This document shows, one piece after another, positions 11,747 through 23,040 of a stretch of 64,000 nucleotides of DNA (the stretch's first letter is position 1; the number at the start of each line of letters is the position of its first letter). The stretch comes from Gnetum montanum (lineage: Eukaryota; Streptophyta; Gnetopsida; Gnetales; Gnetaceae). The stretch is from NCBI GenBank assembly GCA_015680685.1, contig MNCI01017900.1, positions 857,398-921,397 on the forward strand, given 5' to 3'. The notes beneath the pieces are model-generated. The model was not told where the DNA came from. It did not search any database and saw only the letters and a list, made by a program, of their open reading frames with translations. Made by a program: the position numbers and the translations under genes.

Positions 11747-14535
11747 TCATGTGGTTCCAAGTGGCAGTGGCTCCTCCGTGGGTCACTTTCCCTTTTTTTA
11801 TGCTCCAAGTTTTGGGATTTGGTGGCTCTAAAGGAGTGCCTAGAGCTTTTCCTCTTTGATGCAAGGATCCTGTGCCATCCATGCTGATGCTCCAATGTTT
11901 GATGGAGTTAGCACCTCCCATGGGCATGGTAGTTGCGAAAACATCTAATTTGCTTTAGCATACCAGGCCGCAAACAACCTTCATTCCTCCTTGTAGGCTC
12001 TAGCTTTGTCCCTGTACTCCTGGAAATCTATAAGCCATCAAGTCAAGTCTATTGCAACATCTTTCTACCCTTGGTAGCTAGCCTTAACCACCTCTAGTTT
12101 GGAATTTGCGACTTCTAGCCTTTGCAACGTTTTCTTGTACTCCGCAAATTCTGCTTCATATTTGGCATAGGTGGAAACTACCTACTTCTTGAGCTTTATT
12201 CTCGAGCATCCTACTATCAACATGGCTAGATTGGCATGCCACAGGTTTGCCAATTCCATGTACTCTATGAGATCTTGAATCTGTAGGTCCTGGCTTTTAA
12301 GCTCTACTTGGTGGGTAAATGCATATGTGTCCAATATGGCCTACCAATTAGTGTGTTAAGCACTGAAAGTGTTGATGTGGGCCTTGGCCATATGGATCTC
12401 CTTCTCAATTACTTGCTTTTACATCCCCACCTGGTCTCTAAAATGCTCCTTTAACTTTTCATGTCTCTTGGCCTCGTTTTGCCACGTGCTTATTTCAATG
12501 GCCATCTTCTGACGGATTATGCATACCTCCTTCATTGAGAGGGTTCGATTCTCTCTAGCCAAACAGTTCATATCTTGGTTGACCCTGATCAACTATTCTC
12601 ATAACTGCTAAAAGTTTTCTTTGAGAATATTTTTCTATTTCTCCACAGTGGTCAACCGAAGATTTTCAGCAGCGAACTATTTATTCTATTCTTATAAGGC
12701 TCTAAGTGCCTTGGCATGCATGTAGGTTTATGCTTGTGCCTAGGAGGCATCCCAGTCGGCCTTCTTCTTCTCCTTTACCACTCTTTTATTGTCTGCTAGT
12801 AGTTTATTAAGTTGCTCCATCCTAAAAGTATCCAACTGGTCTATGGGAATGAATTAAGATGGGTCCCATTGTGCAACTTGCAAAGCAACAAGTCTTTCTT
12901 GGAGTTTTGCCAACTCCACTTCTACATGCTCAGCCCTGATCTTTACCATGACTAGCTTCCCTTTGGTGGAGATGAGGTCTGCTTGCACTATTGTGACATC
13001 TTGTGGGATGTCGAACAAGGACATCATTACTTATCCTATCTACAACAATCGATCAAGGACATCCTCATGCTTTGCAGGAGTCATTGAGGGACTGGCTAGA
13101 GTTTGAGCATCCCATGCTTCTGTGAAATCTACCAGTACCACAATAGGGATGTTGAAAGATTCTTTGATGTGGTTCATGACCACTTCTGTGGCTCCTACTG
13201 CATCTTGGTGTTGCATGATCACCATTGTGACCCCTTCACCTATTTCCAATTGCACCTAGAAAGATGCAGCATTCCCTAAAATATATTGTGACCAATGGGT
13301 CTTCCCTTCTCCTATTTGGATGGACACCTCGTCCCATGCCCGATCACTAGAAACTGTGGGCCGTATAGTGTCATCAATGACGTAGAAGAGATTAGCATCA
13401 TCACAACTTCCCCAACTAACCATCTCAGCGATGGCCCTGAGATGGCTCATCAACGGTTGATAATCCTACGATGGCGATGGAGGTTGGTCTTGCTTGCTTG
13501 TGTTGGGCCCTACTTGTTGTTGACTGGGCCTTGTGCTTGGGAGTTGGCTAGGCCCTACTATTTGAGTTGCAGTGGGCCCTACTGTCTATTTTTACCCTAG
13601 CTCTAGTGTCTCACCAGCACTTTTCCTTGGGGTTGGTGGCTTCAGCAATTCCATGAATGAAGCATTTTGGGCTCTTCTAGGAATGTCATTGGTGTACCCT
13701 AGAATACCAGCATGTTTGCACAGCTTCCTGATGAGACAAGGGAAGGGCAACGCAAACTTCCCTGTCTTGTATTCTTCAAACCCCTCAAGATCTCCATGAG
13801 ATACAGATGAGGAGGGTTAGCATTAACCTTTCCCATTAATATCACATTACCTCTTGCCGCATATGTTGAAATTCTGTTTAATCCTCTTATGGGGAAGATG
13901 TGATAAGTACCAATCTTGAAGTATATCCTTTCTTCCAGCGTCAACTCTCCATATGTCTTATCTTCTTTGTCGTACACCCTCTTGAACCAAATCTTTAATG
14001 CATTAGCATTGGAGTGAGTGGGTAGGTGAGAAAATTTTAACTCTGTATTCGGAAGGTTTAACACTTTTGAAATGGCTTTGGCAAAAAAATCAACAGATAC
14101 ACCACTAATGTCAATTGTGGTGCCTTCTTCCTTATTATGCCAAAATTGGTACATTTTTCCTAAGTACTAAGCACCACTTTTAGAGAGGATAGGCCATAAT
14201 GGGGACCCTTTGAGTTGGTCCCTAACAACCATAGGAGCGAATTTCATGAAAGGTTTGAAGTTTAATTCCACAATCACAATTGCCAATGTGGACCTTTCTT
14301 AGATAGCCTGGACACACTCCAGGGACAACGTGAGGTGTTGTCCCTGTTCAGGAACTTCAACAGCTCCTCCTTCTACCTGTCCCAACTGCATAGTAGTAGG
14401 AGTCTCTTGATGGATGCTAAATGATTGCACCTCCTACTCTTCACGTTGTTTAGGAGACACTTTTCCTCTGCCTCTCCTAGGTCACTTGGACACACCTTGA
14501 GAGGGTCCTTCTCGTTGTCCACGTTTAGGGGCCAT
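11747..14535 (-). pseudogene. U3-encoded coiled-coil ORF, copy 1 (about 925 codons, broken)
   Basis: Starts at ATG 14535-14533 (MAPKRGQREGPSQG) and ends at TGA 11747-11749, after EEPLPLGTT. It has a basic Gln/Arg-rich head, then a domain at roughly residues 110-290: QFWHNKEEGTTIDISGVSVD, KRVYDKEDKTYGELTLEER, IYFKIGTYHIFP, HLYLMEILRGL and IRKLCKHAGI. That order resembles the 'putative plant transposon protein' domain found in Athila-associated ORFs. A linker (MSHLRAIAEMVSWGS, PSMTPAKHEDVLDRLLQIG) leads to about 400 residues rich in Glu/Lys/Gln/Leu that should form a coiled coil (LAKLQERLVALQ, KRHEKLKEHFRDQVG), and then a Pro-rich tail. One frameshift near 13770 and many TAG/TGA codons break it. 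A GATATC promoter and TATA box lie 500 bp upstream. Function unknown. Confidence 0.7.
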
Positions 14536-15040
14536 TTGCAATCACATGAGGTTGACCATTAGTAAGGTTTTTTTACAAAATCTAAGTTATACCTTACTTC
14601 TACCTTAATGAATTCGTTTCTTATTTTGTGTGATTCAGAGTTAGAAAATCTTTTGGAAATGTCTCCGAAAATTTTTAATATTGGGCCCCAATTTGATTAG
14701 GTGGCTTTAAAATTTATTTTCCTAGTGTAGGTGAGGAGATAAGATTGTTTTTGCCACATGTTTATCATTTTTTATAATCAATTACCCTTTATAGTATCCT
14801 TCGGGTGATGACAAATTTGAAAAAATTTATGCACAATTTGGAGTGTACCCCTCCCCCATGACTAAGCTGAACACTCCAGGTGCAGATAGGTTCAATTGGA
14901 ATGGGAATCAAAGCGTTAACAAGCAAGTTATGGATGTTTGAATGATAGCTGCACATGCTAGAAAGTTCGTGGAAGAAAATTTGAAAAACTCCCCCCACAC
15001 AAACAATTGAGAATGATGTTGACATGTGCAGGGGGTTCAT

Positions 15041-15050
15041 ATATATAGTT
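15041..15050 (-). promoter_or_regulatory. Internal U3 promoter for the cassette ORF, copy 1
   Basis: Minus strand AACTATATAT, a TATA box about 500 bp upstream of the ORF start at 14535. The motif GATATCACGTATGCGATAGC (15062-15081) and further GATATC words (to 15126) lie directly upstream. The same arrangement is kept in the second LTR. Confidence 0.6.
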
Positions 15051-16368
15051 TTTGAGGATGCGATATCACGTATGCGATAGCGCGGCCCCAATATCACATC
15101 TAACTCAATATCGGGGACTCGATATCGTAGCCCAATGAAAATAGGATACTTAGGAAAATTGATAAATTTCTAAAATTCTAAACTCAAAAATGAAGGACTT
15201 GAGATCAGTGTAAAAGATCTAGGGTAATATTAAATAGTCTTTAAGGAACAAAAAGTATAATGGTGCAAAATCTAGCAATGAAATGCATGAATCAGATGAG
15301 GAGAAAGGACATGTTTCAGTACATAGGAATGTTTGAACCAAAAGGATAATAAGGGAAAGAGTATTGTAATACTTGGAGCGTATAAAATGATGTGATGGTG
15401 ATGTATTACAAGTGAAAATTACAAAAGTCATGCAAGTGGGTCCTCCCCAAAGTAGGTTCCAACCTATAATGCCCTTGTGTAACCACACCTTAAAATGTCC
15501 ATAGGCACTAGAAGGGTTAAATGTAATCTACACATATGCAACAAAACACACACATGTAGATACCACTACAATGAGATATGAATTCCATGCTACCCAAGAC
15601 ACAAGTCACAGTTACAGGAACAGCGAGGTGAGGTGAATTATAGAAGGGATTGTAGAGATTGGGACATGAGGTAACTATCCTAGGGAATAATGAATCCTCA
15701 GTGTAAGGCATGAATAATTTGCCATTAACCTGTCGCTCAAAAATCAGGACCAAGTCCATTCCTCTGATCAGTAACATTGCATTATTTCATCTCAATGATA
15801 GACAACAATGAGAGTATCATGATGGCAAGGCGTACGATCACTTGGCATTTTGTACAAGGGAGGAGTGATTCTTGCTTTGTGGTACTTCTATTTGTGTTGT
15901 GTTTTTTTTAAATGCTTAATCTAGAGAAGCCACCTACCTTCAGGCATGTGTACATGTCTTTCCAGTGAGACCCCCTAGAATAGCATTGAGTTTCTTTATT
16001 AAGTGTCTTTTTATTACTCTTAATCCCATTTTCCATTAGATCTACAAGGATCTTAGTACAACAAGGCTGCATGATAACTCCCATGGATGTCACCAAAGAG
16101 AATCCACAAGTCCCCTTGATGTCACACCTTGGTCATTCCCTCTTAGTCCATCCTTCTTCACTTTGGATATAATGAACACAAGATTACTTTAAGTTTTAAT
16201 GATTAGGAATATCATTGTACCCAAGGTAGAACCTCTTATTAATAGAATGGGTGGAAGGATGTTGTGGGCTCACTATTCAAATAATTAGTCACTTGAGACT
16301 TGATAGCATAGAACAACACCTCAACAAACGAGTCACATGAGTGTTTTATTCGTAGATGAGATTACTCA

Positions 16369-16739
16369 TAAAAAGAAAAAAATAAAATAATAAATTGAAA
16401 GATGAAAAACTGGAAAATAAAAAATTTTAAAATTAAAGAAAAGGAAAACATTTATTAATTATGTTGTTGGTAGGATGGGGGATNNNNNNNNNNNNNNNNN
16501 NNNNNNNNNNNNNNNNNNNNNNNNNNNNNNNNNNNNNNNNNNNNNNNNNNNNNNNNNNNNNNNNNNNNNNNNNNNNNNNNNNNNNNNNNNNNNNNNNNNN
16601 NNNNNNNNNNNNNNNNNNNNNNNNNNNNNNNNNNNNNNNNNNNNNNNNNNNNNNNNNNNNNNNNNNAACTAAACGGTTAAGCATGGCTAGAATTAATAAA
16701 TGGAAGGTTAGGATCCTTGCATGTTGGAAATATTGGAAC
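16369..16739. other. A-rich junction and 183-base assembly gap
   Basis: 16369-16450 is A-rich low-complexity DNA directly inside the 3' LTR. Positions 16484-16666 are N, so the true content and length are unknown. The frames reported across the gap are artefacts. If the gap is longer than drawn it could hide pol and a PPT. Confidence 0.9.
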
Positions 16740-18540
16740 CTAATCATACTTACCCCATTGGGGTTCACACACTTGATTAGAGTTGACATAGTGAGGCAAG
16801 TTATAAGATGTGGTTAATTTATAAGGAGTTAACCCACTATGGTACTTGTGACCATAAGATGGTATGCAAGGATCAACATGTCTCCCCATGTGGCAATATC
16901 CATTGGGCCCCATGTTTGTTGGAGTATTAAGTGGTGGCTCTGATAAGGTAACACGAGGCATTGGGTTCAAAGAGGAAGATGCACCACAGTGTTGGACTTG
17001 TGCTAAGTTATTAGATGTAGTCGTTTCTGAACTATGGTGTCCCTTTCTATGGTCATGTCTAAAGAAGGTACTCCTTCAATGTTGTAGATGGTTCCCACTG
17101 CTATTGATAGTAGAAGCACAAGTAACATTCGTGGGTTGATGCTGTGGTGCAAATTCTTCAAGCAAAATTGGTGGCAATATAGAAGGAGGTGAAAGATTAG
17201 AACATTGAAATTGAGGAGAAGTGTAAGGTACCCAAGGTGGTGGTCTTGTTGGCGAGGATATGGGTTGATGGTATTCAGGAGAATAATAATAATATGATGA
17301 GGTTGAAGATGTTGACCTAGTTGGGAAAACAGGATGTTGAACCTGATAAGCACTTGGGTTCGAATGGTATGAAGGGTGTAACCAGTTTGGGGATGCCCTC
17401 CCCCACGACTGGGATTGTGGCCACTATGATTGAACATAGTATTTCTACATGAACTCTGGATTTAACATTCTTTCCAAATGCTCATGTAAATGTGACAAGA
17501 TTGGGCATTGGCCCTTGAGGTGATCATATAGGCAAATGTTACATTGATACGTATGATTGATAGTTATGTTCTTATTCTCTTCAACCCTTCTTTTCAATTT
17601 TCTAAAGGTGTTTTGTCCTATTTCCTGGTTCTTCATAACTCTATCTCCAATAATGTTGGCATACTCTCCACATTTTTCATGTATCCATTCCATCATCCTA
17701 TTGATCTTTACCTCAACTTCATCCAATGATTGTAGTATTGGCAAAGATGGTTCCATATCCTTGTGGTGAGTTGGTTTGTCCTCTTTATAATCATGGGCCC
17801 TTGTTGATTTTTGGGCCTATTGAGATTTTTCATCATTCTCCCATTTAGCCATTTCTCCTTCTTTTGCTAACCGCTTGATAAGCTCTTGGAATTGATGGGT
17901 TCATAGCTCATATAGTTGACCTTGGGTGTACATCCCTAGGATCTCCCTTATTTCATTACAGATCTCATCTATGATATGGTACATTAGCCTTTCCTTAGAG
18001 AACCCATGGCCCAGGCAGTTGTTTAACAGTCCATAATATCTTTCTAAGGCCATGTCCAAGGGTTCATGTTGTGCTTGTTTCCACTCTTGGATTTGTCTCC
18101 TCAAGGCTAACACTCTCGCATAGGTTTGATATCTTTCATTAAATAGTTCTACCATTATCAGCCAACGTCAAATTGATTTTGGTTTTAATGACCTATACCA
18201 TACTTTTGCTTGGCCAATGAGTGTCGTAGGAAAGAGCTTAAGTTTTTGCCATCCATTATCAATGTTATTTCATACACAGGCATCATGGAAGGCTTGTAGA
18301 TGATGTTGCAGATCTAAATTGTAGCCTCCTAAAAATTTATGAAAGTTGTTTAAGTCAAGCCTATGGGATATTGGAACAACCTCTTATATTTGCGTTAGGC
18401 TTGTAGTGGCCAGTAGGGGTTCATCGTCACTAGGTATGTTATTCATTTGTGAGTTGGGACGATGTTGTTTTTGTTTATGCTCATAAGAGACCCCTACATC
18501 AGATTGGGTACTCCAAACTTCATCTTCATCATTATATAAT
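16740..18540 (-). pseudogene. gag: Athila-type Gag of the giant-LTR element
   Basis: Minus-strand gag relic, the only protein recognised in the interior. From the right: an acidic/Ser N-terminus (18400-18540), then the capsid-like region at 17901-18170 (LFNERYQTYARVLALRRQIQ, EWKQAQHEPLDMALERY, CLGHGFSKERLMYHI), which resembles retrotransposon gag domains. A coiled stretch (17600-17756) leads to a zinc knuckle at about 17520-17560, CNICLYDHLKGQCP, with the short C-x2-C-x3-H-x4-C spacing of Athila nucleocapsids. The C-terminal part (16740-17437) is Pro/Tyr/Asn/His-rich and frameshifted. It starts about 180 bp inside the primer binding site. Stops and shifts make it inactive; an autonomous relative would have to supply Pol and probably Gag. 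Confidence 0.7.
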
Positions 18541-18715
18541 TAGTTGGTTCTCTAATGAATTGCCTTACTAGTTGTGTTATCATAGTCTTGTGACAGAGAC
18601 ATTGTTGTCAATCGTGTCTGACTTAATTGAAATTAATTTCTTTCTAAGAGATATATCTTGAATACTTTGTTACAGCGATTTTGTATGATGTAACTAATCT
18701 AAATAACTAGCACTA

Positions 18716-18733
18716 TCCCCAGCAATGATGCTA
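18716..18733 (-). promoter_or_regulatory. Primer binding site, tRNA-Asp type
   Basis: Plus strand TCCCCAGCAATGATGCTA agrees with the tRNA-Asp 3' end at 13 of 18 positions; all five differences are transitions. One base separates it from the LTR start at 18735. It fixes the right repeat as the 5' LTR and the element as minus-strand. Confidence 0.75.
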
Positions 18734-19482
18734 ATGATGAGTGGTGAGGTACCCCTACACTTAACCATACGAATACCAGCGTTTCACGTAAGATCCAGTC
18801 GAACTCCCTAGACGAGCTAGTTGTGGTATCTAGATAGTTACTCATTGATCGTAGTCCACTGTCTTCCCACTTGGACTAGTATATGCTTTGTCATGTATGG
18901 TTTAGTCTAGAGTGAGGTGTATGATGTGGTTTCTAACCTAGTGCTACTCCTAGAGGCAATGGAAAATAACTTTAATTAAGCTAGGAGGAAAAGGAAGAGA
19001 GAGTTAAGCTAATAGGAAGTGGGAGAGAGAATCTAAGCTAGCCTAAGTGCGATGAGTATCCGTTCCTTAATCATCCATACACATCTTGGACCTCGTGCAC
19101 GACTACCAATGGGATTACCAAGCGCATGGCCTAGGTACGCTACTGGGATACCAAGTAGTCACACTTGGATGCTCGTGATTAAGTCATACTCATTCCACGT
19201 TTAAGAATTTTAGGGTGAAGAGATATTAACTAAAAAAGAAATAAATAACAATAACAATTAAATAATTAAACTAAGTGAAAGTTGCAATGATGAAGTGATC
19301 TCAATCTTTATTTCTGATCATGTGCATGTCCAAGTATTTTGCACTTGAATAAAGATTTCGTACAATTACAATCATCACACAACAGGCATGCATTAGGGGA
19401 AAGGGTTGAGAAGAACTAAAAATGAACTAACTTCTATCTACTAACTGAAAACTAATTGACTCCTTTCCGTGTGCCCACATGT

Positions 19483-19493
19483 GTATTTATAGG
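19483..19493 (-). promoter_or_regulatory. Main TATA box of the giant-LTR element
   Basis: Minus strand CCTATAAATAC, with GATATCGTGTACCTGATATC (19530-19549) about 40 bp upstream. Transcription would start near 19450 and proceed left through R/U5, the primer binding site and gag. Confidence 0.65.
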
Positions 19494-19783
19494 CTCACAC
19501 AGGAGTCACGATATCATTATTTGGATCACGATATCGTGTACCTGATATCGTGGATCTGATATCGGAGCCTAATGAATCATGATTCATCATACCCCCCATC
19601 ACTAAATGAAAACTCATCCTCAAGTCAAACAAAATGAGAACAAGCTCCATTGATTACACATGGATAGGTATGGGATTATTAACTAATGAAGAATTTATTC
19701 ATGCTGTAGTGGAGAATTGAATAGAACAAAATTAGGACAGGCACAAAAATACAAAATCATAAAATTACAAAATTTTGTGGAAC

Positions 19784-22562
19784 TCATGTGGTTCCAGGTG
19801 GTGGTGGCTCCTCCATGGGTTGCTTCCCATTGTTTTGTGCTCTAGGTTTTGGGATTTGGTGGCTTTGAAGGAGTGCTTGGAGCTTTTCCTCTTCAGTGTG
19901 AGGATCTTGTGTTGTCCATGTTGATGCTCTAATGTTTGATGGAGTCAGCACTTCCCATGGGCATAGTTGTTGCAGAAACATCTAATTTGCTTTAACATAC
20001 TAGGTTGCAAACAACTGTCGTTCCTCCTTGTAGGCTCTAGCTTTGTCCCTATACTCTTGGAAATCTGTAAGCCATCAAGCCAAGTCTGTTGTGAAATCTT
20101 TCTATGCTTGATAGCTGGCCTTAACCACCTCTAATTCAGAATTTGTGACTTCTAGCTTTTGCAACATTTTCTTATGCTCCACAAATTTTGCTTCATATTT
20201 GGCATAGGTGGTAGCTACCTGCTTCTTGAGCTCTATTCTCAAGCTTCCTACTATTAACATGGCTAGATAGGCATATCACAAGTTTGTCAATTCCATGTAC
20301 TCTATGAGATCTTAAATCTGCAGGTCCTAGCTTTTAAGCTCTACTTGGTGGGCAAATGCATATGTGTCCAATATGGCTCACCAATCAGTGTGTTGAGCAC
20401 TGAAAATGTTGATGTGGGCCTTGGCCATATGGATCTCTTTCTCAATGACTTTCTTAAACATCCCCACCTGGTCTCTAAAATGCTCCTTTAAATTTTCATG
20501 CCGCTTGATCTTGTTTTTCCATGCACTTATTTCAATGATCATCTTTTGATGGATTGTGTGTACCTCCTTCATTAAGACATTTTGATTCTCTTTGGCCAAA
20601 CAATTCATATCTTGGTTGACCTTGACCAACTATTCTCATAACTGATGAAAGTTTTCTTTGACAACATTCCTCTATTTCTCCACAGTGGATTGTCAGCAAT
20701 AAGCTATTTATTCTCTTCTTATAAGGCTCTGAGTGCCTTGGCATGCACGTAGGTTCACGCTTGTGCCTTGGAGGCATCCTAGTCAACCTTCTCCTCCTCC
20801 TCCATCACTCTTTTATTGTCTACCAGTAGTTTATTGAGTTGCTCCATCCTAAAAGTGTCCTATTGGTCTGCAGGAATGAATTAAGATGGGTCCCACTACA
20901 TAGCTTGCAGGGTAACGAGTCTTTCTTGGAGTCTTATCAACTCTGCTTCTGCCTACTCGGCCCTAATCTCTACCATGACCAGCTTCCCTTTGATGGAAAT
21001 GAGGTTTGATTACACTGCCATGAAATCTTGTGGGATGTCGAACAAGGATGTCATTACTTTTCCTATCTGCAACAATCGATCAAGGACATCCTCATGCTCT
21101 GCAGGAGTCATTGAGGGACCAGCCAGAGTTTGAGCATCTTGTGCTATTGTGAAATCTACCGGTGGCACAATAGGGACATTGAAAGATTCTTTGATGTGGC
21201 CTATAACCACTTTTGCGGCTCCTACTGCATCTTGATGTTGCATGACCACCATTGTGGCCCCTTCACCTATTTCCAATTGCACCTGGAAAGATGCAGCATT
21301 CCCTGAAATTTTTTGTGACCAGTGGGTCTCCCCTCCTCCTATTTGGATGGACACCTTGCCCCGTGTGTGATCAATAGAAACCGTGGGCTGTACAATGTCA
21401 TCGATCATGTGGAAGAGATTAGCATCATCATGACTTTCCCAACTAACCGTCTCAAAGATGGCCCTAAGATGGCTCATCAATGGTCAATAATCCTACAGTG
21501 GTGGTGGCAGTTGGTCTCACTGGCTCATGTTGGAACCTACTTGTTGTTGATTGGGCCTTGTGCTTGGGAGTTGGATAGGCCCTACAGTTTGAGTTGCAAT
21601 GGGACCTTCTGTCTGTTCTTGCCCTAGCTCTAGTGTCTCACTAGCACTTTTCCTTGGGGTTGGTGGATTCAGCAATTTCACGAACAAAGCATTTTGGGCT
21701 CTTCTGGAAATGTCATTGATGTACCCCAGAATACCAGCACGTTTGCACAACTTCTTGATGAGACAAGGGAAGGGCAACATGAACTTCCCTTTCTTGCATT
21801 CTTCAAACCGCCTTAAGAACTCCATGAGATATAGATGAGGAAGGCTAGCATTAACCTTTCCCATCAATATCACACTTCCTCTTATCCAATATGTTGAAAT
21901 TCTATTTAATCCTGTTGTGGGGAAGATGTGATAAGTACCAATCTTGAAGTATATCCTTTCTTCCAGCGTCAACTCTCCATATGTCTTATCTTCTTTGCCA
22001 TACACCCTCTTCAACCAAATCTTTTGCGCATCAGCATCAGAGCGAGTGGGCAAGTTAGCAACTTTTGGCCCTATATTCAAAAGGTTTAACACTTCCAAAA
22101 TGGCCTTGGTGGAAAAATCAATAGATACACCACCATGTCAACTATAGTTCCTTCTTCCTTATTGTGCCAAAATTGGTACGTTTCTCCTAAGTACCAAGCA
22201 CCACTTTTAGAGAGGATAGGCCATAATGGGGACCCTTTGAGTTGGTCCCTAACAGCCTTAGGAGAAAATTCCATGAAAGCTTTGAAGTTGAATTCCATGA
22301 TCACAACTGCCAACATGGACCTTTCTTGGATAGCTTGGACACACTCTGGGGATAACATGAGGTGTTTTCCCTATTCAGGTGCTTTAGCAACTCCTCCTTC
22401 CACCTATCCCAATTGCACAGTAGCAAAAGTCTCTTGATGGATGCTAAATGATTGCACCTCCTACTCTGCACGTTGCTTGGGAGACACTTGTCCTCTGCCT
22501 CTCTTGGGCCTCTTGAACACACCTTGAGAGGGTCTTTCTTGTTGTCCATGTTTAGGGGCCAT
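19784..22562 (-). pseudogene. U3-encoded coiled-coil ORF, copy 2 (about 925 codons, broken)
   Basis: Same protein as the ORF at 11747-14535. It starts at ATG 22562-22560 (MAPKHGQQERPSQG) and ends at TGA 19784-19786 after MEEPPPPGTT. The best-preserved blocks are 21517-22098 (KRVYDKEDKTYGELTL is here KRVYGKEDKTYGELTLEER, then IYFKIGTYHIFPTTGLNRIS and KKLCKRAGILGYINDISRRA) and 21010-21480 (MSHLRAIFETVSWES, VDFTIAQDAQTLAGPSMTPA, DVLDRLLQIGKV). The coiled coil follows in pieces at 20378-20786, and the Pro-rich C-terminus at 19784-19981. The two copies carry different stops, so the ORF was probably intact when the element inserted. The two promoters on either side suggest expression separate from gag. 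Family membership beyond the transposon-domain resemblance is unknown. Confidence 0.7.
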
Positions 22563-23030
22563 CTGCAATCACATGAGGTCGACCATTAATAAGGTTTTTT
22601 ACAAAATTTAAGTTATACCTTACTTTTTTCTTAATGAATTCATTTCTTATTTCGTGTGATTCAAAGTTATAAAATCTTGTGGAAATCTCCCCTAAAAGTT
22701 TTAATATTGGGCCCCAATTTGATTAGGTGCCTTTAAAATTTAATTCCCTGGTGTAGGTGAGGAGATAAGATTGTTTTTGGCACATGTTTATCATTTTTTA
22801 TAATCAATTATCCTTTATAGTATCCTTTGGGCGATGATGAATTTCAAAAACTTTATGCACAATTTTGAGTGTACCCCTCCCCCATGACTAAGCTGAACAC
22901 TCCGGGTGAAGATAGGTTCAATTGGAATGGGAATCAGAGCATTAATGAGCAAGTTATGGATGTTTGAATGATAGGTGTGCAAGCTAGCAAGTTCATGGAA
23001 GAATGATATTGACATGCGTAGGGAATCCAT

Positions 23031-23040
23031 ATATATAGTT
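23031..23040 (-). promoter_or_regulatory. Internal U3 promoter for the cassette ORF, copy 2
   Basis: Minus strand AACTATATAT, matching 15041-15050. Upstream are CGATAGCG (23051) and two GATATC words near 23066 and 23079, a shortened version of the motif block in the other LTR. Confidence 0.55.

Larger units (their letters stand above)
10683..16368 (-). repeat. 3' LTR (5.7 kb) of the giant-LTR element
   Basis: Left copy of the repeat. Sense order (right to left): about 1.3 kb of U3 (16368-15060), internal TATA box at 15041, the U3 ORF (14535-11747), a GATATC-rich promoter at 11458-11511, a decayed TATA box at 11431, then R/U5 to 10683. In a 120-bp stretch near 15480-15600 I count five differences from the other LTR, four of them transitions; other stretches differ by about 10%. 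Confidence 0.8.

Noticed and set aside
13295-13799. Plus-strand frames at 13295-13600 and 13572-13799 (and 21322-21838)
   Set aside because: Complementary shadows of the minus-strand U3 ORF.
16433-16817. Long frames on both strands around 16.4-16.8 kb
   Set aside because: They run through the N gap and are artefacts of unknown bases.
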